Of a stretch of DNA of 64,000 nt, positions 51,641-60,726 are shown piece by piece. The translations under genes and the position numbers were made by a program. Source of the stretch: Polymorphobacter_B sp038225475 (GTDB lineage Bacteria > Pseudomonadota > Alphaproteobacteria > Sphingomonadales > Sphingomonadaceae); contig JBBRRA010000008.1 in assembly GCA_038225475.1 (NCBI GenBank), positions 76,966 through 140,965 on the forward strand. The letters are read 5' to 3'. Every line of letters begins with the position of its first letter. Position 1 is the stretch's first letter. The notes below the pieces were generated by a model. The model ran no database searches. It saw only the letters and a program-made list of their open reading frames with translations, and was not told where the DNA came from.

Positions 51641-52533
51641 CCCGCTACGGGGCTATCGTCGCGAGCGTTGCGTTGGTCGCAATGGCATTGACCGGGTGCG
51701 CGTCTAGCACGCGATCCAGCTATGGTGCGATGCCACCTCCGCCTCCGCCTCCGCCTCCGCCGCCTCCACCGCCACCACCTCCGCCGCCACCGGTGCCACC
51801 GCCTCCGCCCGTCGGCGGGGGTTCGAGCGGGCAGTTGCCCGAAGGTTTCCGATCGAGACTGGCGACCCGGCTGTTTGCCGATCCGTCGGTGCCGCTGCCG
51901 ATGAAAAGCGGCGCGCTTGCAATGTTGATCCTGCCCAACGACGCGGCGCTGTAGCAGCCCCGGATCGAGGCCGTCTGCCGGGCATTTATCGCGGTTCTCG
52001 ATGATAGCGACGCGACGACGGTCGCTTTGCCTTCGGCAATGCAAATGGTCACTGTCTGGCCGGTAACCGGTGAGTCGCTGCGGCTGCGCTGGTTCGCCTA
52101 TATTGCGCGGCACGACGATACCGCTGCGCGGCGGATTTGTCCCGATGCGGCGGCGCTTTATGACTATACTACCGCGTCGGCGTGGCGTGCGAAGGCGCAG
52201 CCGCGCATCCGCTTCACAGGTCGGGGGCCGGTGCTGGTCGCCTGGGCTCCGGCGCGGCTGGCGGGCGATCCTCGCGCGCCGGTGCTGACGTTCGACCTGT
52301 CGCGGATGGAGACGCCCGACGAACTCGTCGCTGCGCTCAAGGTGTGGAAGACCGACATAGAAAACGATCCGCAGCTGTGGGCGCACGGCTGGGACATGCA
52401 GCGCTGGCGGCTGACCTCGGCAGCGATTTCGGATCGGTACGGCAAGCAAATCGGTGATGCGATCAAGCTGGTCCCGTGGCTGCACGCCAATGCGGGCGGC
52501 GACCCCGATCAACAGGCGATGATCGCCCCTTGA
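51637..52533 (+). pseudogene. Polyproline lipoprotein gene interrupted by an in-frame TAG
   Basis: The frame begins with a lipoprotein signal (lipobox LTGC at about residues 18-21), then a run of 20 prolines, Val and 5 more prolines (51733-51810), and a conserved-looking domain (LPEGFRSRLATRLFADPSV). TAG stops it at 51952-51954 after 105 residues. The same frame continues without another stop to 52533 with protein-like sequence (IEAVCRAFIAVLDDSDATTVA, then TVWPVTGESLRLRWF). The best reading is a single gene of about 298 codons broken by a nonsense change or a sequencing error. The function is unknown. A short secreted product could still be made. Confidence 0.7.
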
Positions 52534-52650
52534 GCCCAACCGCCGGTATCGCTACATCTCGCTTTGCAGTGCATTGCAGCATTGGCCGACGTCGATAACG
52601 GCGCGGGCGCAAACCAGTGAAGTTTGCCAATAGCCAGAAAGGCACCGGAT

Positions 52651-52911
52651 ATGGCCGATAAAGCCAACAATCTTCAGGACGTGTTCCTCAATACCGTTCG
52701 CAAGACCAAAACCCCGGTGACGATGTTTCTCGTCAATGGCGTCAAGCTGCAGGGCGTTATCACCTGGTTCGACAATTTCTCGGTGCTGCTGCGCCGCGAC
52801 GGTCATTCGCAGCTGGTGTACAAGCACGCCATCTCGACGGTGATGCCGGCGAACCCGATCCAGCTGTTCGATGCCGAAAAGGTCGAACTCGACGAAGCCG
52901 GCGCGATTTGA
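52651..52911 (+). CDS. hfq: RNA chaperone Hfq
   Basis: An 86-residue Sm-like protein that pairs small RNAs with target mRNAs. The Sm1 motif (NLQDVFLNTVRKTKTPVTMFLVNGVKL; core FLVNGVKLQG) and the Sm2 motif YKHAISTVMP are intact. GAAAGG lies about nine bases before the ATG. Its stop overlaps the TTG start of hflX (TTGA), giving the conserved hfq-hflX pair. Confidence 0.97.
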   Translation: MADKANNLQDVFLNTVRKTKTPVTMFLVNGVKLQGVITWFDNFSVLLRRDGHSQLVYKHAISTVMPANPIQLFDAEKVELDEAGAI

Positions 52912-54239
52912 GCGATACCCCCCGCGTCGACGCGCCTGCGGTTCAGCCAGGCTTCGATATTCAACGCGGTGTGCGTTTCGGCGCGCACACCGTCGTTATC
53001 CTGCCCGAGCGCGACAAGGACGGGAAGCTGCCGCGCGGCTCCGACGCGCGCCTTGCGGAGGCCGAGGGGCTGGCGCGCGCGATCCAGCTCGATATCGTCC
53101 ACTCCGAAATCATCAAGATCCGCAAGGCTGCGGTCTCGACGCTGTTTGGCAAGGGACAAGTCGAACGCATCGCAGCTGCAGTCGCGGCGCATGATGCCGA
53201 AGTCCTGATTATCGACGGTGTGTTGTCCCCGATCCAGCAGCGCAATCTGGAAAAGGCATGCAAGGTCAAGGTCATCGACCGCACCGGGCTTATCCTCGAG
53301 ATCTTCGGCGAGCGCGCGTCGACCCGCGAGGGCGCGTTGCAGGTCGAAATTGCACACCTCGATTACCAGGCGTCGCGACTGGTCCGGTCATGGACCCACC
53401 TTGAGCGCCAGCGCGGCGGCTTCGGCTTCCTCGGCGGTCCCGGCGAAACGCAGATCGAGGCCGACCGCCGCCTGATCCGCGACCGCATGGCCAAATTGAA
53501 GCGCGAGCTCGACGATGCGCGCCGCACGCGCGGGCTGCACCGCACGCGGCGGCAGGAGGCACCGTTCCCGGTGGTGGCGCTGGTCGGCTATACCAATGCC
53601 GGTAAGTCGACGCTGTTCAACCGCCTGACCGGCGCCGAGGTGATGGCCGAGGATTTGCTGTTCGCCACGCTCGACCCGACAATGCGTGCCACCGAACTGC
53701 CCGGCATCGACAAGGTCATCATGTCCGACACCGTCGGCTTCGTCTCGGCGCTGCCGACGCAGCTGGTTGCCGCGTTCCGCGCGACGCTCGAGGAGGTGAT
53801 CGAGGCCGACGTCATCGTCCATGTGCGCGACATCGCGCATCCCGACTCCGATGCGCAGGCCGAGGATGTCGCTGCCGTGCTGAGCGGGCTCGGCGTCATT
53901 GACAACCCCGACGCGCCGCCGCTGCTCACGGTGTTCAACAAGATCGATCTGTTGGATGCCGAAGCCCGCGCCGCGCTGCTTGGTCGCGCCGATGCCGATG
54001 TGGTCGCGATTTCGGCGGTGACCGGGGAAGGGGTGGAGGCGCTGCGCCTCGCCATCGCCGAGCATTTGCAACGCCGCACGCAAACCTTCGACCTGACGCT
54101 GGGGCCGAGCGAAGGCCGCCGCGTTGCGTGGCTGTACAGCCATGGCGAAGTGCTCGAGCGGACGGGCGGCGAGGATGGCAGCACGCGGTTGAAAGTCCGG
54201 CTGGGCGAGGCGGAAAAGGCGCGGTTCGATGCCGGTTGA
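52908..54239 (+). CDS. hflX: Ribosome-splitting GTPase HflX
   Basis: A 443-residue GTPase. The N-terminal HflX domain and coiled helices (GGFGFLGGPGETQIEADRR) are followed by a G domain with G1 GYTNAGKST, G3 DTVGF and G4 NKID, and a short C-terminal domain. HflX dissociates stalled ribosomes under stress in other bacteria. The TTG start overlapping the hfq stop is used because no in-frame ATG precedes the conserved region. Confidence 0.93.
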   Translation: MSDTPRVDAPAVQPGFDIQRGVRFGAHTVVILPERDKDGKLPRGSDARLAEAEGLARAIQLDIVHSEIIKIRKAAVSTLFGKGQVERIAAAVAAHDAEVLIIDGVLSPIQQRNLEKACKVKVIDRTGLILEIFGERASTREGALQVEIAHLDYQASRLVRSWTHLERQRGGFGFLGGPGETQIEADRRLIRDRMAKLKRELDDARRTRGLHRTRRQEAPFPVVALVGYTNAGKSTLFNRLTGAEVMAEDLLFATLDPTMRATELPGIDKVIMSDTVGFVSALPTQLVAAFRATLEEVIEADVIVHVRDIAHPDSDAQAEDVAAVLSGLGVIDNPDAPPLLTVFNKIDLLDAEARAALLGRADADVVAISAVTGEGVEALRLAIAEHLQRRTQTFDLTLGPSEGRRVAWLYSHGEVLERTGGEDGSTRLKVRLGEAEKARFDAG

Positions 54240-54334
54240 AATCGATCGATTGCGGATCCCGGTCGCTCGATAGGCTGCGCAGATCGCGATTGTGGCGGAT
54301 CAACCGCAACGGAGTCGGTCGTGACAGTAGCTGT

Positions 54335-55129
54335 TTAAGTCCCGGCAGCTCCAGTTGAGCGAAGGCTCGCAAGTTTCGCGGCGTCCCACAGCGCCTGCTT
54401 TGCGTCCATATCCAGCGCCGTAAAGTCGGGCGCAGCCGCCTCCATCGCCTTGAACCGCGTCTCGAACTTGGCGTTGGCACCGCGCAGTGCCACCTCGGGG
54501 TCGACGCCGTGGTGGCGGAGGTAGTTAACGACCGCAAATAGCAGGTCGCCGCCTTCGTCGATGCGTTCCGCGGCGTCGGCGGCAGCGTCGAATTCGGCGA
54601 GTTCCTCGGCGATCTTGGCGTGCGGGCCGCTGGCGTCGGGCCAGTCGAAGCCGACGCGGGCGGCGCGGCGCTGCAGCTTGTCGGCGCGCATCAGTGCGGG
54701 CAGCGCCAGCGCAACGCCCGCCAGCGCGCCCAAGCGCGGCTTTTCCGCGGCCTTGATCGCTTCCCAATTGCGCACGACCGCCGCTGCATCGGCGACGCCT
54801 GCATCGCCGAACACATGCGGATGGCGGCGCACCATCTTGTCGGCAATGCCGCGCGCCACATCCGCTAAGTCGAAATGACCGGCCTCGTTCGCCATCTGCG
54901 CGTGGAAGACGACCTGAAGCAGCAAATCGCCAAGCTCTTCGCACAGCGCCGCCATGTCGCCCGCCGCGACGGCATCGGCAACCTCATAGGCTTCCTCGAT
55001 CGTATAAGGCACGATCGACGCGAAGTCCTGGTCGAGATCCCATGGACAGCCGCTGTCGGGATCGCGCAGCCGCGCCATGACGGCGGCAAGGCGCGCAAAT
55101 TCTTCGGACGCGGGCAGGGGGCTGGTCAC
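54335..55129 (-). CDS. mazG: Nucleoside triphosphate pyrophosphohydrolase MazG
   Basis: A 264-residue two-domain MazG that removes pyrophosphate from (d)NTPs, cleaning the nucleotide pool and modulating stress responses. The conserved acidic motif EELGDLLLQVVFHAQM and the second-repeat region (ELAEFDAAADAAERIDEGGDLLFAVVNYLRH; short forms ELAEFDAAAD and EGGDLLFAVVN) are present. The start is GTG with GGAAG upstream. Convergent with hflX over a 95-bp gap. Confidence 0.9.
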   Translation of the reverse strand: MTSPLPASEEFARLAAVMARLRDPDSGCPWDLDQDFASIVPYTIEEAYEVADAVAAGDMAALCEELGDLLLQVVFHAQMANEAGHFDLADVARGIADKMVRRHPHVFGDAGVADAAAVVRNWEAIKAAEKPRLGALAGVALALPALMRADKLQRRAARVGFDWPDASGPHAKIAEELAEFDAAADAAERIDEGGDLLFAVVNYLRHHGVDPEVALRGANAKFETRFKAMEAAAPDFTALDMDAKQALWDAAKLASLRSTGAAGT

Positions 55130-55191
55130 GCTTCCGGCCTAGACAAGCGCCGTGCCACCGGCAAGATGCGACACGGATTCGAACGGGGACC

Positions 55192-56094
55192 ATGGTGACA
55201 AAAACAACCAAACGGCAGCTGTTGGGCGGTTTCGCCGCCGTCGGTGGCGCAGCGCTGCTCGCGGCGTGCAGCAAGCTCGACACGTTGAACGCGCTGAATG
55301 GCCTGACGCCCGGCGATAGCGGCGTGGTGCGTGTCGTCGACGGCGCAGCGTTCGGCTCGGATACGCGGCAGCGGCTCGACGTTTACGCGCCGTCGCGGCC
55401 GGTGCGTGCCGATGTGCCCGCATTGCCGGTGCTGATCTTCTTTTACGGCGGCAGCTGGAACAGCGGCGCGCGCGGTGACTATGCCTTTGCTGCGCGGGCG
55501 TTTGCGGCCCGCGGCTTTGTCGTCGTCGTGCCCGATTACCGGCTGGTGCCGCAGGTTGTATTTCCGGCATTCGTTGATGACGGCGCTGCCGCGCTGCGCT
55601 GGACGGTCGATCACATCGCCGAATTCGGCGGCGACGCGCGGCGCATCGGCGTCGCTGGGCATTCGGCAGGCGCGTATAATGCGATGATGCTCGCGCTCGA
55701 CACCGGGTTCGCGCGGCGTGCCGGCGTCGGAGCGGGCGCAGTGCGTGCCGTGGTCGGCATTGCCGGGCCATATGATTTCCTGCCGCTCGACAGCGCCTCG
55801 ACAATCGCAGCGTTCGGCCAGACACCCGATCTCGACCGGACGCAGCCGGTGCATTTCGTCCGCGCCGATGCGCCGCCAGCATTGCTGCTGACGGGTGACG
55901 CCGACGACACCGTGCGGCCGCGCAACGCGATCCGGCTCGACGCAGCGCTCAAGCGCGCGGGCGCGGTGTCGGAGCTCAAGATTTTCCCCGGCCTCGGTCA
56001 CATCGGGATCGTGCTGGCACTATCGAAGCCGTTTCGCGGCAAAGCCGACGTCCTCGGGGCCGCTGTCGAGTTTCTGCACCAGCGCTTGGCTTGA
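55192..56094 (+). CDS. Lipoprotein alpha/beta hydrolase (BD-FAE/esterase-like)
   Basis: A 300-residue hydrolase with an N-terminal lipoprotein-type signal (TKRQLLGGFAAVGGAALLAAC, Cys26). The catalytic residues read as S158 in GHSAG, D239 in DADD and H270 in LGH; FYGGSWNSG supplies the oxyanion hole. Its closest families are carboxylesterase/BD-FAE-like hydrolases of the cell envelope. The substrate is unknown. Divergent from mazG across 62 bp. Confidence 0.82.
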   Translation: MVTKTTKRQLLGGFAAVGGAALLAACSKLDTLNALNGLTPGDSGVVRVVDGAAFGSDTRQRLDVYAPSRPVRADVPALPVLIFFYGGSWNSGARGDYAFAARAFAARGFVVVVPDYRLVPQVVFPAFVDDGAAALRWTVDHIAEFGGDARRIGVAGHSAGAYNAMMLALDTGFARRAGVGAGAVRAVVGIAGPYDFLPLDSASTIAAFGQTPDLDRTQPVHFVRADAPPALLLTGDADDTVRPRNAIRLDAALKRAGAVSELKIFPGLGHIGIVLALSKPFRGKADVLGAAVEFLHQRLA

Positions 56095-56121
56095 GGGGGC
56101 ATCGCCGTCGATAACATCAAA

Positions 56122-56152
56122 GTCCGATAATCATTATTATGTTAAATCGGAC
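56122..56152. promoter_or_regulatory. Inverted repeat upstream of the BLUF gene
   Basis: GTCCGAT (56122-56128) and ATCGGAC (56146-56152) are perfect 7-bp inverted arms around an AT-rich 17-bp centre, about 48 bp before the BLUF start and 27 bp after the hydrolase stop. It could be an operator or the end of the hydrolase transcript; no T-run follows. Confidence 0.4.
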
Positions 56153-56200
56153 GTGATTTGTGAGGTTGCGAAGGCGGCACAAATCATTCACCTTGTCGCC

Positions 56201-56617
56201 ATGTCGATCAGCTATCTCATCTATTCGTCGCGGCCGTTTGGCTTCGATACCGCGGCGTTGAACGCTATCCTGCTGACGGCGCGGCGTAATAACGCGCGCG
56301 ACGGCATTACCGGCGCGCTGATCGTGCGCCACGATCTATACCTGCAGTGGCTCGAAGGGCCGAAGGACGCGCTGGTGGCACTGTTTCGGCGAATTACGAG
56401 CGATGATCGTCACCTCGACATCGTCCAGCACGACGCCGGCGATGCGCCGACGCGAGCGTTTGCGGCGTGGGCGATGCGCGACGATCCGGCAGCTTCGTGG
56501 ATGTGGAGCCCGGCCGAAGTCGAAAACGACGCGCTGCGCACCGCCACGCCCGGTGACATTCGGGCCATTTTCGCGCGCTTGTCCGCCGATAATCGCGATC
56601 TCGACGACGTCGCCTAA
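56201..56617 (+). CDS. Stand-alone BLUF blue-light photoreceptor
   Basis: A 138-residue protein consisting of a BLUF flavin domain (about 1-95) plus a short helical tail. The photocycle residues are all in place: Y8 (LIYSS), N31 (ARRNN), Q49 (LYLQWLEGP) and W90 (AAWAM). BLUF domains bind FAD and shift their hydrogen bonding on blue light. As no output domain is fused, it would act by protein contact with an unknown partner, as in Slr1694/PixD types. The ribosome site is weak. Confidence 0.88.
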   Translation: MSISYLIYSSRPFGFDTAALNAILLTARRNNARDGITGALIVRHDLYLQWLEGPKDALVALFRRITSDDRHLDIVQHDAGDAPTRAFAAWAMRDDPAASWMWSPAEVENDALRTATPGDIRAIFARLSADNRDLDDVA

Positions 56618-56631
56618 GCGGACAAAAGCGC

Positions 56632-57414
56632 CTAATCGAACGAAATCGTCAGCCCGTCATAGCCTGGCTCGACGCCTGGCGGCAGTTCGGCGACCAGCGT
56701 TCGATAATCCATCGTCCCATCCATATGCGTCAATACGGCACGGCGCGGCGTGGCGCGCGCGATCCAACCGAGCGTTTGCGCCAGATCGCTATGCGTCGGA
56801 TGCGGCACGCGGCGCAGCGCGTCGACCACCCACAGGTCGAGATTCTGCAGCGCGGCAAAAGCCGCATCGGGCATGGTCTTGACGTCGGTCGAATAAGCGA
56901 TCGCTGCACCCTGCCCCTCGATCCGATAGCCGATGCTGTCGACCCCGCCGTGGTGCTGGCGAAAATGCGTGATCGTTAGCGGCCCGACGCGGAGTTCGCG
57001 CGGCAGGACGTGCGCGTTGCACGTGGCAGGATAGCCGCCGGAGCCCTTGAAAACATAGTTGAAACGCCTGGTAAGCGCGTTCAACGTCGCTTGGTCGGCA
57101 TAGCAATCGACCGGCCGCCTCGCATTATGAAACAGCTGCCGCAGATCGTCGACACCATGCGCATGATCGGCGTGGTCATGCGTGTACAAAACCGCATCGA
57201 GGCGTCCGACGCCGGCATCGAGCAGTTGCGCGCGGAGGTCGGGCGTTGTGTCGATCAGCACGCGTGTGGCACCGCATTCGACAAGCAACGACACGCGGCG
57301 GCGACGGTTACGCGGCTCGGTCGGGTCGCAATTGCCCCAATCGCCGTGCCCATCGGCTCCACCAAGCCGCGGCACACCCGTCGAAGTACCCGAACCGAGC
57401 AGGGTAATTTTCAC
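56632..57414 (-). CDS. MBL-fold metal-dependent hydrolase (PhnP/RNase Z-like)
   Basis: A 260-residue metallo-beta-lactamase-fold enzyme with the metal motif THDHADH (78-84), the N-terminal LLGSGTSTGVPRLGG typical of the PhnP/RNase BN-like branch, and further histidines at the C-terminus (LTHMDGTMD). It is probably a phosphodiesterase, but the substrate is unknown and no phosphonate genes are nearby. The GTG start overlaps the tatD stop. It is the last gene of a six-gene operon. Confidence 0.87.
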   Translation of the reverse strand: MKITLLGSGTSTGVPRLGGADGHGDWGNCDPTEPRNRRRRVSLLVECGATRVLIDTTPDLRAQLLDAGVGRLDAVLYTHDHADHAHGVDDLRQLFHNARRPVDCYADQATLNALTRRFNYVFKGSGGYPATCNAHVLPRELRVGPLTITHFRQHHGGVDSIGYRIEGQGAAIAYSTDVKTMPDAAFAALQNLDLWVVDALRRVPHPTHSDLAQTLGWIARATPRRAVLTHMDGTMDYRTLVAELPPGVEPGYDGLTISFD

Positions 57415-58190
57415 GGGCGGACAGCTTTATCAAATAATTCGAAGAAGTTCCGGGTCGTTGTTTCCGCGATTTGCTCGATTGGCTGACTGCGCAGGTCGGC
57501 GAGGAATGCTGCGGTGTGCGCGACGAACGCGGGCTCGCACGGCCGCCCGCGCATTGGGATCGGTGCAAGGAACGGGCTATCGGTTTCGATCAGCAACCGC
57601 GAGGCGGGCAGGTCCTTGGCGACCGCCTGTAACTCGCGCGCGCTGCGGAAGGTCAGGATACCTGATAGCGATATATAGAAACCAAGCGCAAGCGCCTGTT
57701 CTGCAAAGGTTGCACTTGCGGTGAAGCAGTGGATGACACCGGTAAAGCGCCCCTGCCCCATTTCATCGGCAAGGATCGCAGCGGTATCGGACTCGGCGGC
57801 GCGGGTATGGACGATCAGCGGTAGTTGCGTCGCGCGCGCCGCTGCGATGTGTGCGCGAAAACTGGCGCGCTGCTGGTCGCGGTCACTATGGTCATAATGG
57901 TAGTCGAGCCCGGTTTCGCCGATCGCGACAACGCGCGGGTGCCGGGCCGCATCGATCAGCCGCGCCGCGCCGATGTCGCTGTGGCCGTAGGCCTCGTGCG
58001 GATGAATACCGACTGACGCCCAGATGTCGGCGTGTCGATCGGCAACGCCGATCACATCGTCCCATTCTGCGACCTTGGTCGAGATCGCCAGCATAGTGCC
58101 GACCCCTGCCGCACGCGCTCGGTCGATGACACCGGCCTGATCCTCGACGATGCCCGGATAATTCAGGTGGCAATGCGAATCGACCAGCAT
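57411..58190 (-). CDS. tatD: TatD family metal-dependent hydrolase
   Basis: A 259-residue TIM-barrel hydrolase with the N-terminal DSHCHL metal pair, GETGLDYHYDHSD and the C-terminal LLIETDSPFL signature. TatD proteins are 3'-5' DNA/RNA exonucleases or related deoxyribonucleases. Its ATG overlaps the metG stop by one base, and its stop overlaps the start of the MBL gene. Confidence 0.92.
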   Translation of the reverse strand: MLVDSHCHLNYPGIVEDQAGVIDRARAAGVGTMLAISTKVAEWDDVIGVADRHADIWASVGIHPHEAYGHSDIGAARLIDAARHPRVVAIGETGLDYHYDHSDRDQQRASFRAHIAAARATQLPLIVHTRAAESDTAAILADEMGQGRFTGVIHCFTASATFAEQALALGFYISLSGILTFRSARELQAVAKDLPASRLLIETDSPFLAPIPMRGRPCEPAFVAHTAAFLADLRSQPIEQIAETTTRNFFELFDKAVRP

Positions 58191-59734
58191 CAGGCGGCGT
58201 CCGGCGCGACCCAGCGGGGGAAAATCCCCGCCGGTTCAGGCAGCGGGGTGCCGGATATAACGCGCGTATCGAGCGAAGCGAACGTGCGCGCATCGGGTGC
58301 GACCGCAAGCTGGTCGAGCAACGCCGCCATCGATGCCGGCATGATCGGTTGCGCAAGAATAGCGATCCGGCGAACAGCGTCGACCGTGTGGGCGAGCACA
58401 GTTGCCATCCGATCCGGGTCGGTCTTGCGCAACGCCCATGGCGCGGCGTCGGCAAAATAACCGTTGCTGGCGGTTACCATCGCCATCACCGCCTCGGCGG
58501 CGCGATGCAGTTGCAGGTTCGTCATCGCCGTGTGATAGGCAACGGTCTGTGCGGCCAACACCGCTTCGAGGTCAGCAGTCTGCTCATCGTCTGCGTCAGC
58601 TGCTGACGATAAGCCGTTGAGGTTTTTTGCAATCATCGACAGCGATCGTTGCGCCAGATTGCCGATACCATTAGCCAGATCGGCGTTGCTGCGTTCGGCG
58701 ATAGCGGTTTCGCTGTAACTGCCGTCGTCGCCGAACGCGACATCGCGGAGCAGGAACCAGCGCAGCTGGTCGACACCGTAGGTTGCCGCGAGCTTGAACG
58801 GATCGACGACGTTGCCGAGTGATTTCGACATTTTCTCGCCGCGATTGAGAATGTGGCCGTGACCGAACACCATGGTTGGCAACGCCAGTCCCGCCGACCA
58901 AAGGAATGCCGGCCAATAGACCGCGTGGAAGCGCACGACATCCTTGCCGACGATGTGCAGGTCCGCTGGCCACCATTTATTATCAGCCGGATACCCGGCG
59001 CCGCTCAGATAGTTTGTTAAGGCGTCGATCCAGACATACATGACATGTCCGGGGCTGTCGGGAACCGGAACGCCCCAGTCGAAGCTGGTTCGCGACACCG
59101 ACAGGTCGCGAAGCCCGCCTGCCACAAACGCGCGCATTTCGTTGCGGCGGCTGGCGGGTTGAACGAACTCCGGGTGCGCATCGTAGAGCGCAAGAAGCTT
59201 GTCCTGATACTTCGACAGGCGGAAAAACCAGCTTTCTTCGACGGTCCATTCGACCGGCGTGCCCTGCGGCGACAATTTGAGCTTTGCGCCCGTCGCGTCC
59301 TCGGCGTCGATCAGCTCGGCAGCTTCGTAATAAGCTTCGTCTCGAACCGAATACCAGCCTTCGTAGCGCCCCAGATAAAGATCGTCATTTGCAGCAAGCG
59401 CGCGCCACAGCGTCTGGCACGCCGCCATGTGATCGGGATCGGTTGTGCGGATAAATCGATCATGCGAAATATTAAGAAGCGTAGCCAATTGTTTGAATGG
59501 GCTTACCATTTCGTCGACATAAGCGAGCGGCGCGATGCCCGCGGCCCGCGCCGCTTGCGCCACTTTCAAACCATGTTCGTCGGTCCCGGTCAGGAACCGG
59601 ACTTCGCGGCCGCTCAGCCGGTGAAAGCGCGCAATCGCATCGGTTGCCACAACCTCATAGGCATGGCCCATGTGCGGGCGTCCGTTGGGATAGGAGATCG
59701 CCGTCGTAATATAATATTTGTCGTTTATTTTCAT
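58190..59734 (-). CDS. metG: Methionyl-tRNA synthetase
   Basis: A 514-residue class I synthetase. The HIGH-equivalent is HMGH (about 21-24) and the KMSKS motif is intact (GEKMSKSLGNVVDP). The connective insert lacks the zinc-binding cysteine knuckles of the E. coli enzyme, and there is no C-terminal dimerisation domain, so this is the short zinc-free type. The ATG at 59734 starts MKINDKYYITTAISYPNGRP. It lies between holB and tatD in the operon. Confidence 0.96.
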   Translation of the reverse strand: MKINDKYYITTAISYPNGRPHMGHAYEVVATDAIARFHRLSGREVRFLTGTDEHGLKVAQAARAAGIAPLAYVDEMVSPFKQLATLLNISHDRFIRTTDPDHMAACQTLWRALAANDDLYLGRYEGWYSVRDEAYYEAAELIDAEDATGAKLKLSPQGTPVEWTVEESWFFRLSKYQDKLLALYDAHPEFVQPASRRNEMRAFVAGGLRDLSVSRTSFDWGVPVPDSPGHVMYVWIDALTNYLSGAGYPADNKWWPADLHIVGKDVVRFHAVYWPAFLWSAGLALPTMVFGHGHILNRGEKMSKSLGNVVDPFKLAATYGVDQLRWFLLRDVAFGDDGSYSETAIAERSNADLANGIGNLAQRSLSMIAKNLNGLSSAADADDEQTADLEAVLAAQTVAYHTAMTNLQLHRAAEAVMAMVTASNGYFADAAPWALRKTDPDRMATVLAHTVDAVRRIAILAQPIMPASMAALLDQLAVAPDARTFASLDTRVISGTPLPEPAGIFPRWVAPDAA

Positions 59735-59754
59735 GCCTGAAGAACGCGCTCCTG

Positions 59755-60726
59755 CTAACGCTCGGCAAGTCCGGTGACCAGTCCGGCGAGCTCGAAGGCA
59801 ACGCTTTGTGGATCGAGCGACAGCGCGGCCGCCGAGCTGGCAAGCGCGGTCGCTTTCTCCCATACCGCCAGCGCGCGTGCAAGCCGCGCGCCGCTGCGGC
59901 CCCGTGCCGCCTGCGCGATATAGGCGGGCGCGAGGTCGAGCAGCGCCGCATAGCGCAGCGCCGCTGCCTTGCTCCCGATCGATTTCGAAAATGCCAGCGC
60001 GCGCGCCGTCGCCTCGCCCGGTGTTGCACTCGCCAGCAGCGCAAGGTCGGCAGTCAGCGTGTCGATCCCGGCATCGGCGAAACGCATGGCGCGACCGGGA
60101 CTGCCACCGGCGATGCCCACGAGCGCATCGCGCGTCGCGGCATCGGCACCAGGCAGCGCGTCGCGGAGAACGCGTTCGACATCGCTATCCACCAACGGCT
60201 GAAACCGCAGCGTCCGGCAGCGCGACCGCACCGTCGCCAACAGGCGGCCCGGCGCGTGGCTGACGCATAGGAACAGTGTTTGTGCCGGCGGCTCCTCGAG
60301 GTTTTTGAGCAGCGCGTTCGCGGCCGCGCGGTTCATGTCGTCGATGGCATCGACGATGATCACCCGCCACTCCCCAAGCGCCGGGGTCGAGCGGAACAGC
60401 GGCTGCAACGCACGCACTTCATCGACGCGGATGACCGCCCGCAATTTGCCCGTGGTATCGAGCGTGCGTTCAAGACGGCGCAGGTCGAGATGGCTGCCGG
60501 CTGCGATGAGTCGCGCCGTCGGGTGCTCGGCATCGACATCGAGGCGGTCCGTATCGATGGCGGATCCGGTTCCGGCGGTGCGCGCGAGCAACCACAGCGC
60601 CGCCGCATCGGCGAAGCTCGCCTTGCCAACACCCGGCGGTCCGGCGAGCAGCCATGCGTGGTGCATCCTTCCCGCAGCGGCGGCTTCGCGGAACGCCGCG
60701 CTGGCCTCGTGATGCCCGATCAGCAT
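59755..60726 (-). CDS. holB: DNA polymerase III, delta prime subunit
   Basis: A 323-residue clamp-loader subunit of the AAA+ type (LLAGPPGVGKASFADAAALWL; HAPGRLLATVRSRCR near the arginine finger SRC motif). The zinc-binding cysteines of E. coli delta prime are missing, which seems usual for this group. The ATG overlaps the tmk stop by 7 bp. The tmk-holB pair is widely conserved. Confidence 0.9.
   Translation of the reverse strand: MLIGHHEASAAFREAAAAGRMHHAWLLAGPPGVGKASFADAAALWLLARTAGTGSAIDTDRLDVDAEHPTARLIAAGSHLDLRRLERTLDTTGKLRAVIRVDEVRALQPLFRSTPALGEWRVIIVDAIDDMNRAAANALLKNLEEPPAQTLFLCVSHAPGRLLATVRSRCRTLRFQPLVDSDVERVLRDALPGADAATRDALVGIAGGSPGRAMRFADAGIDTLTADLALLASATPGEATARALAFSKSIGSKAAALRYAALLDLAPAYIAQAARGRSGARLARALAVWEKATALASSAAALSLDPQSVAFELAGLVTGLAER

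Noticed and set aside
51733..51810. Short-period repeat considered as a CRISPR or other array
   Set aside because: It is a codon-level proline tract inside a lipoprotein frame, with no spacer structure.
54240..54334. Gap between hflX and mazG searched for an intrinsic terminator
   Set aside because: Only a 4-bp GCGG/CCGC stem without a T-run was found, too weak to call.
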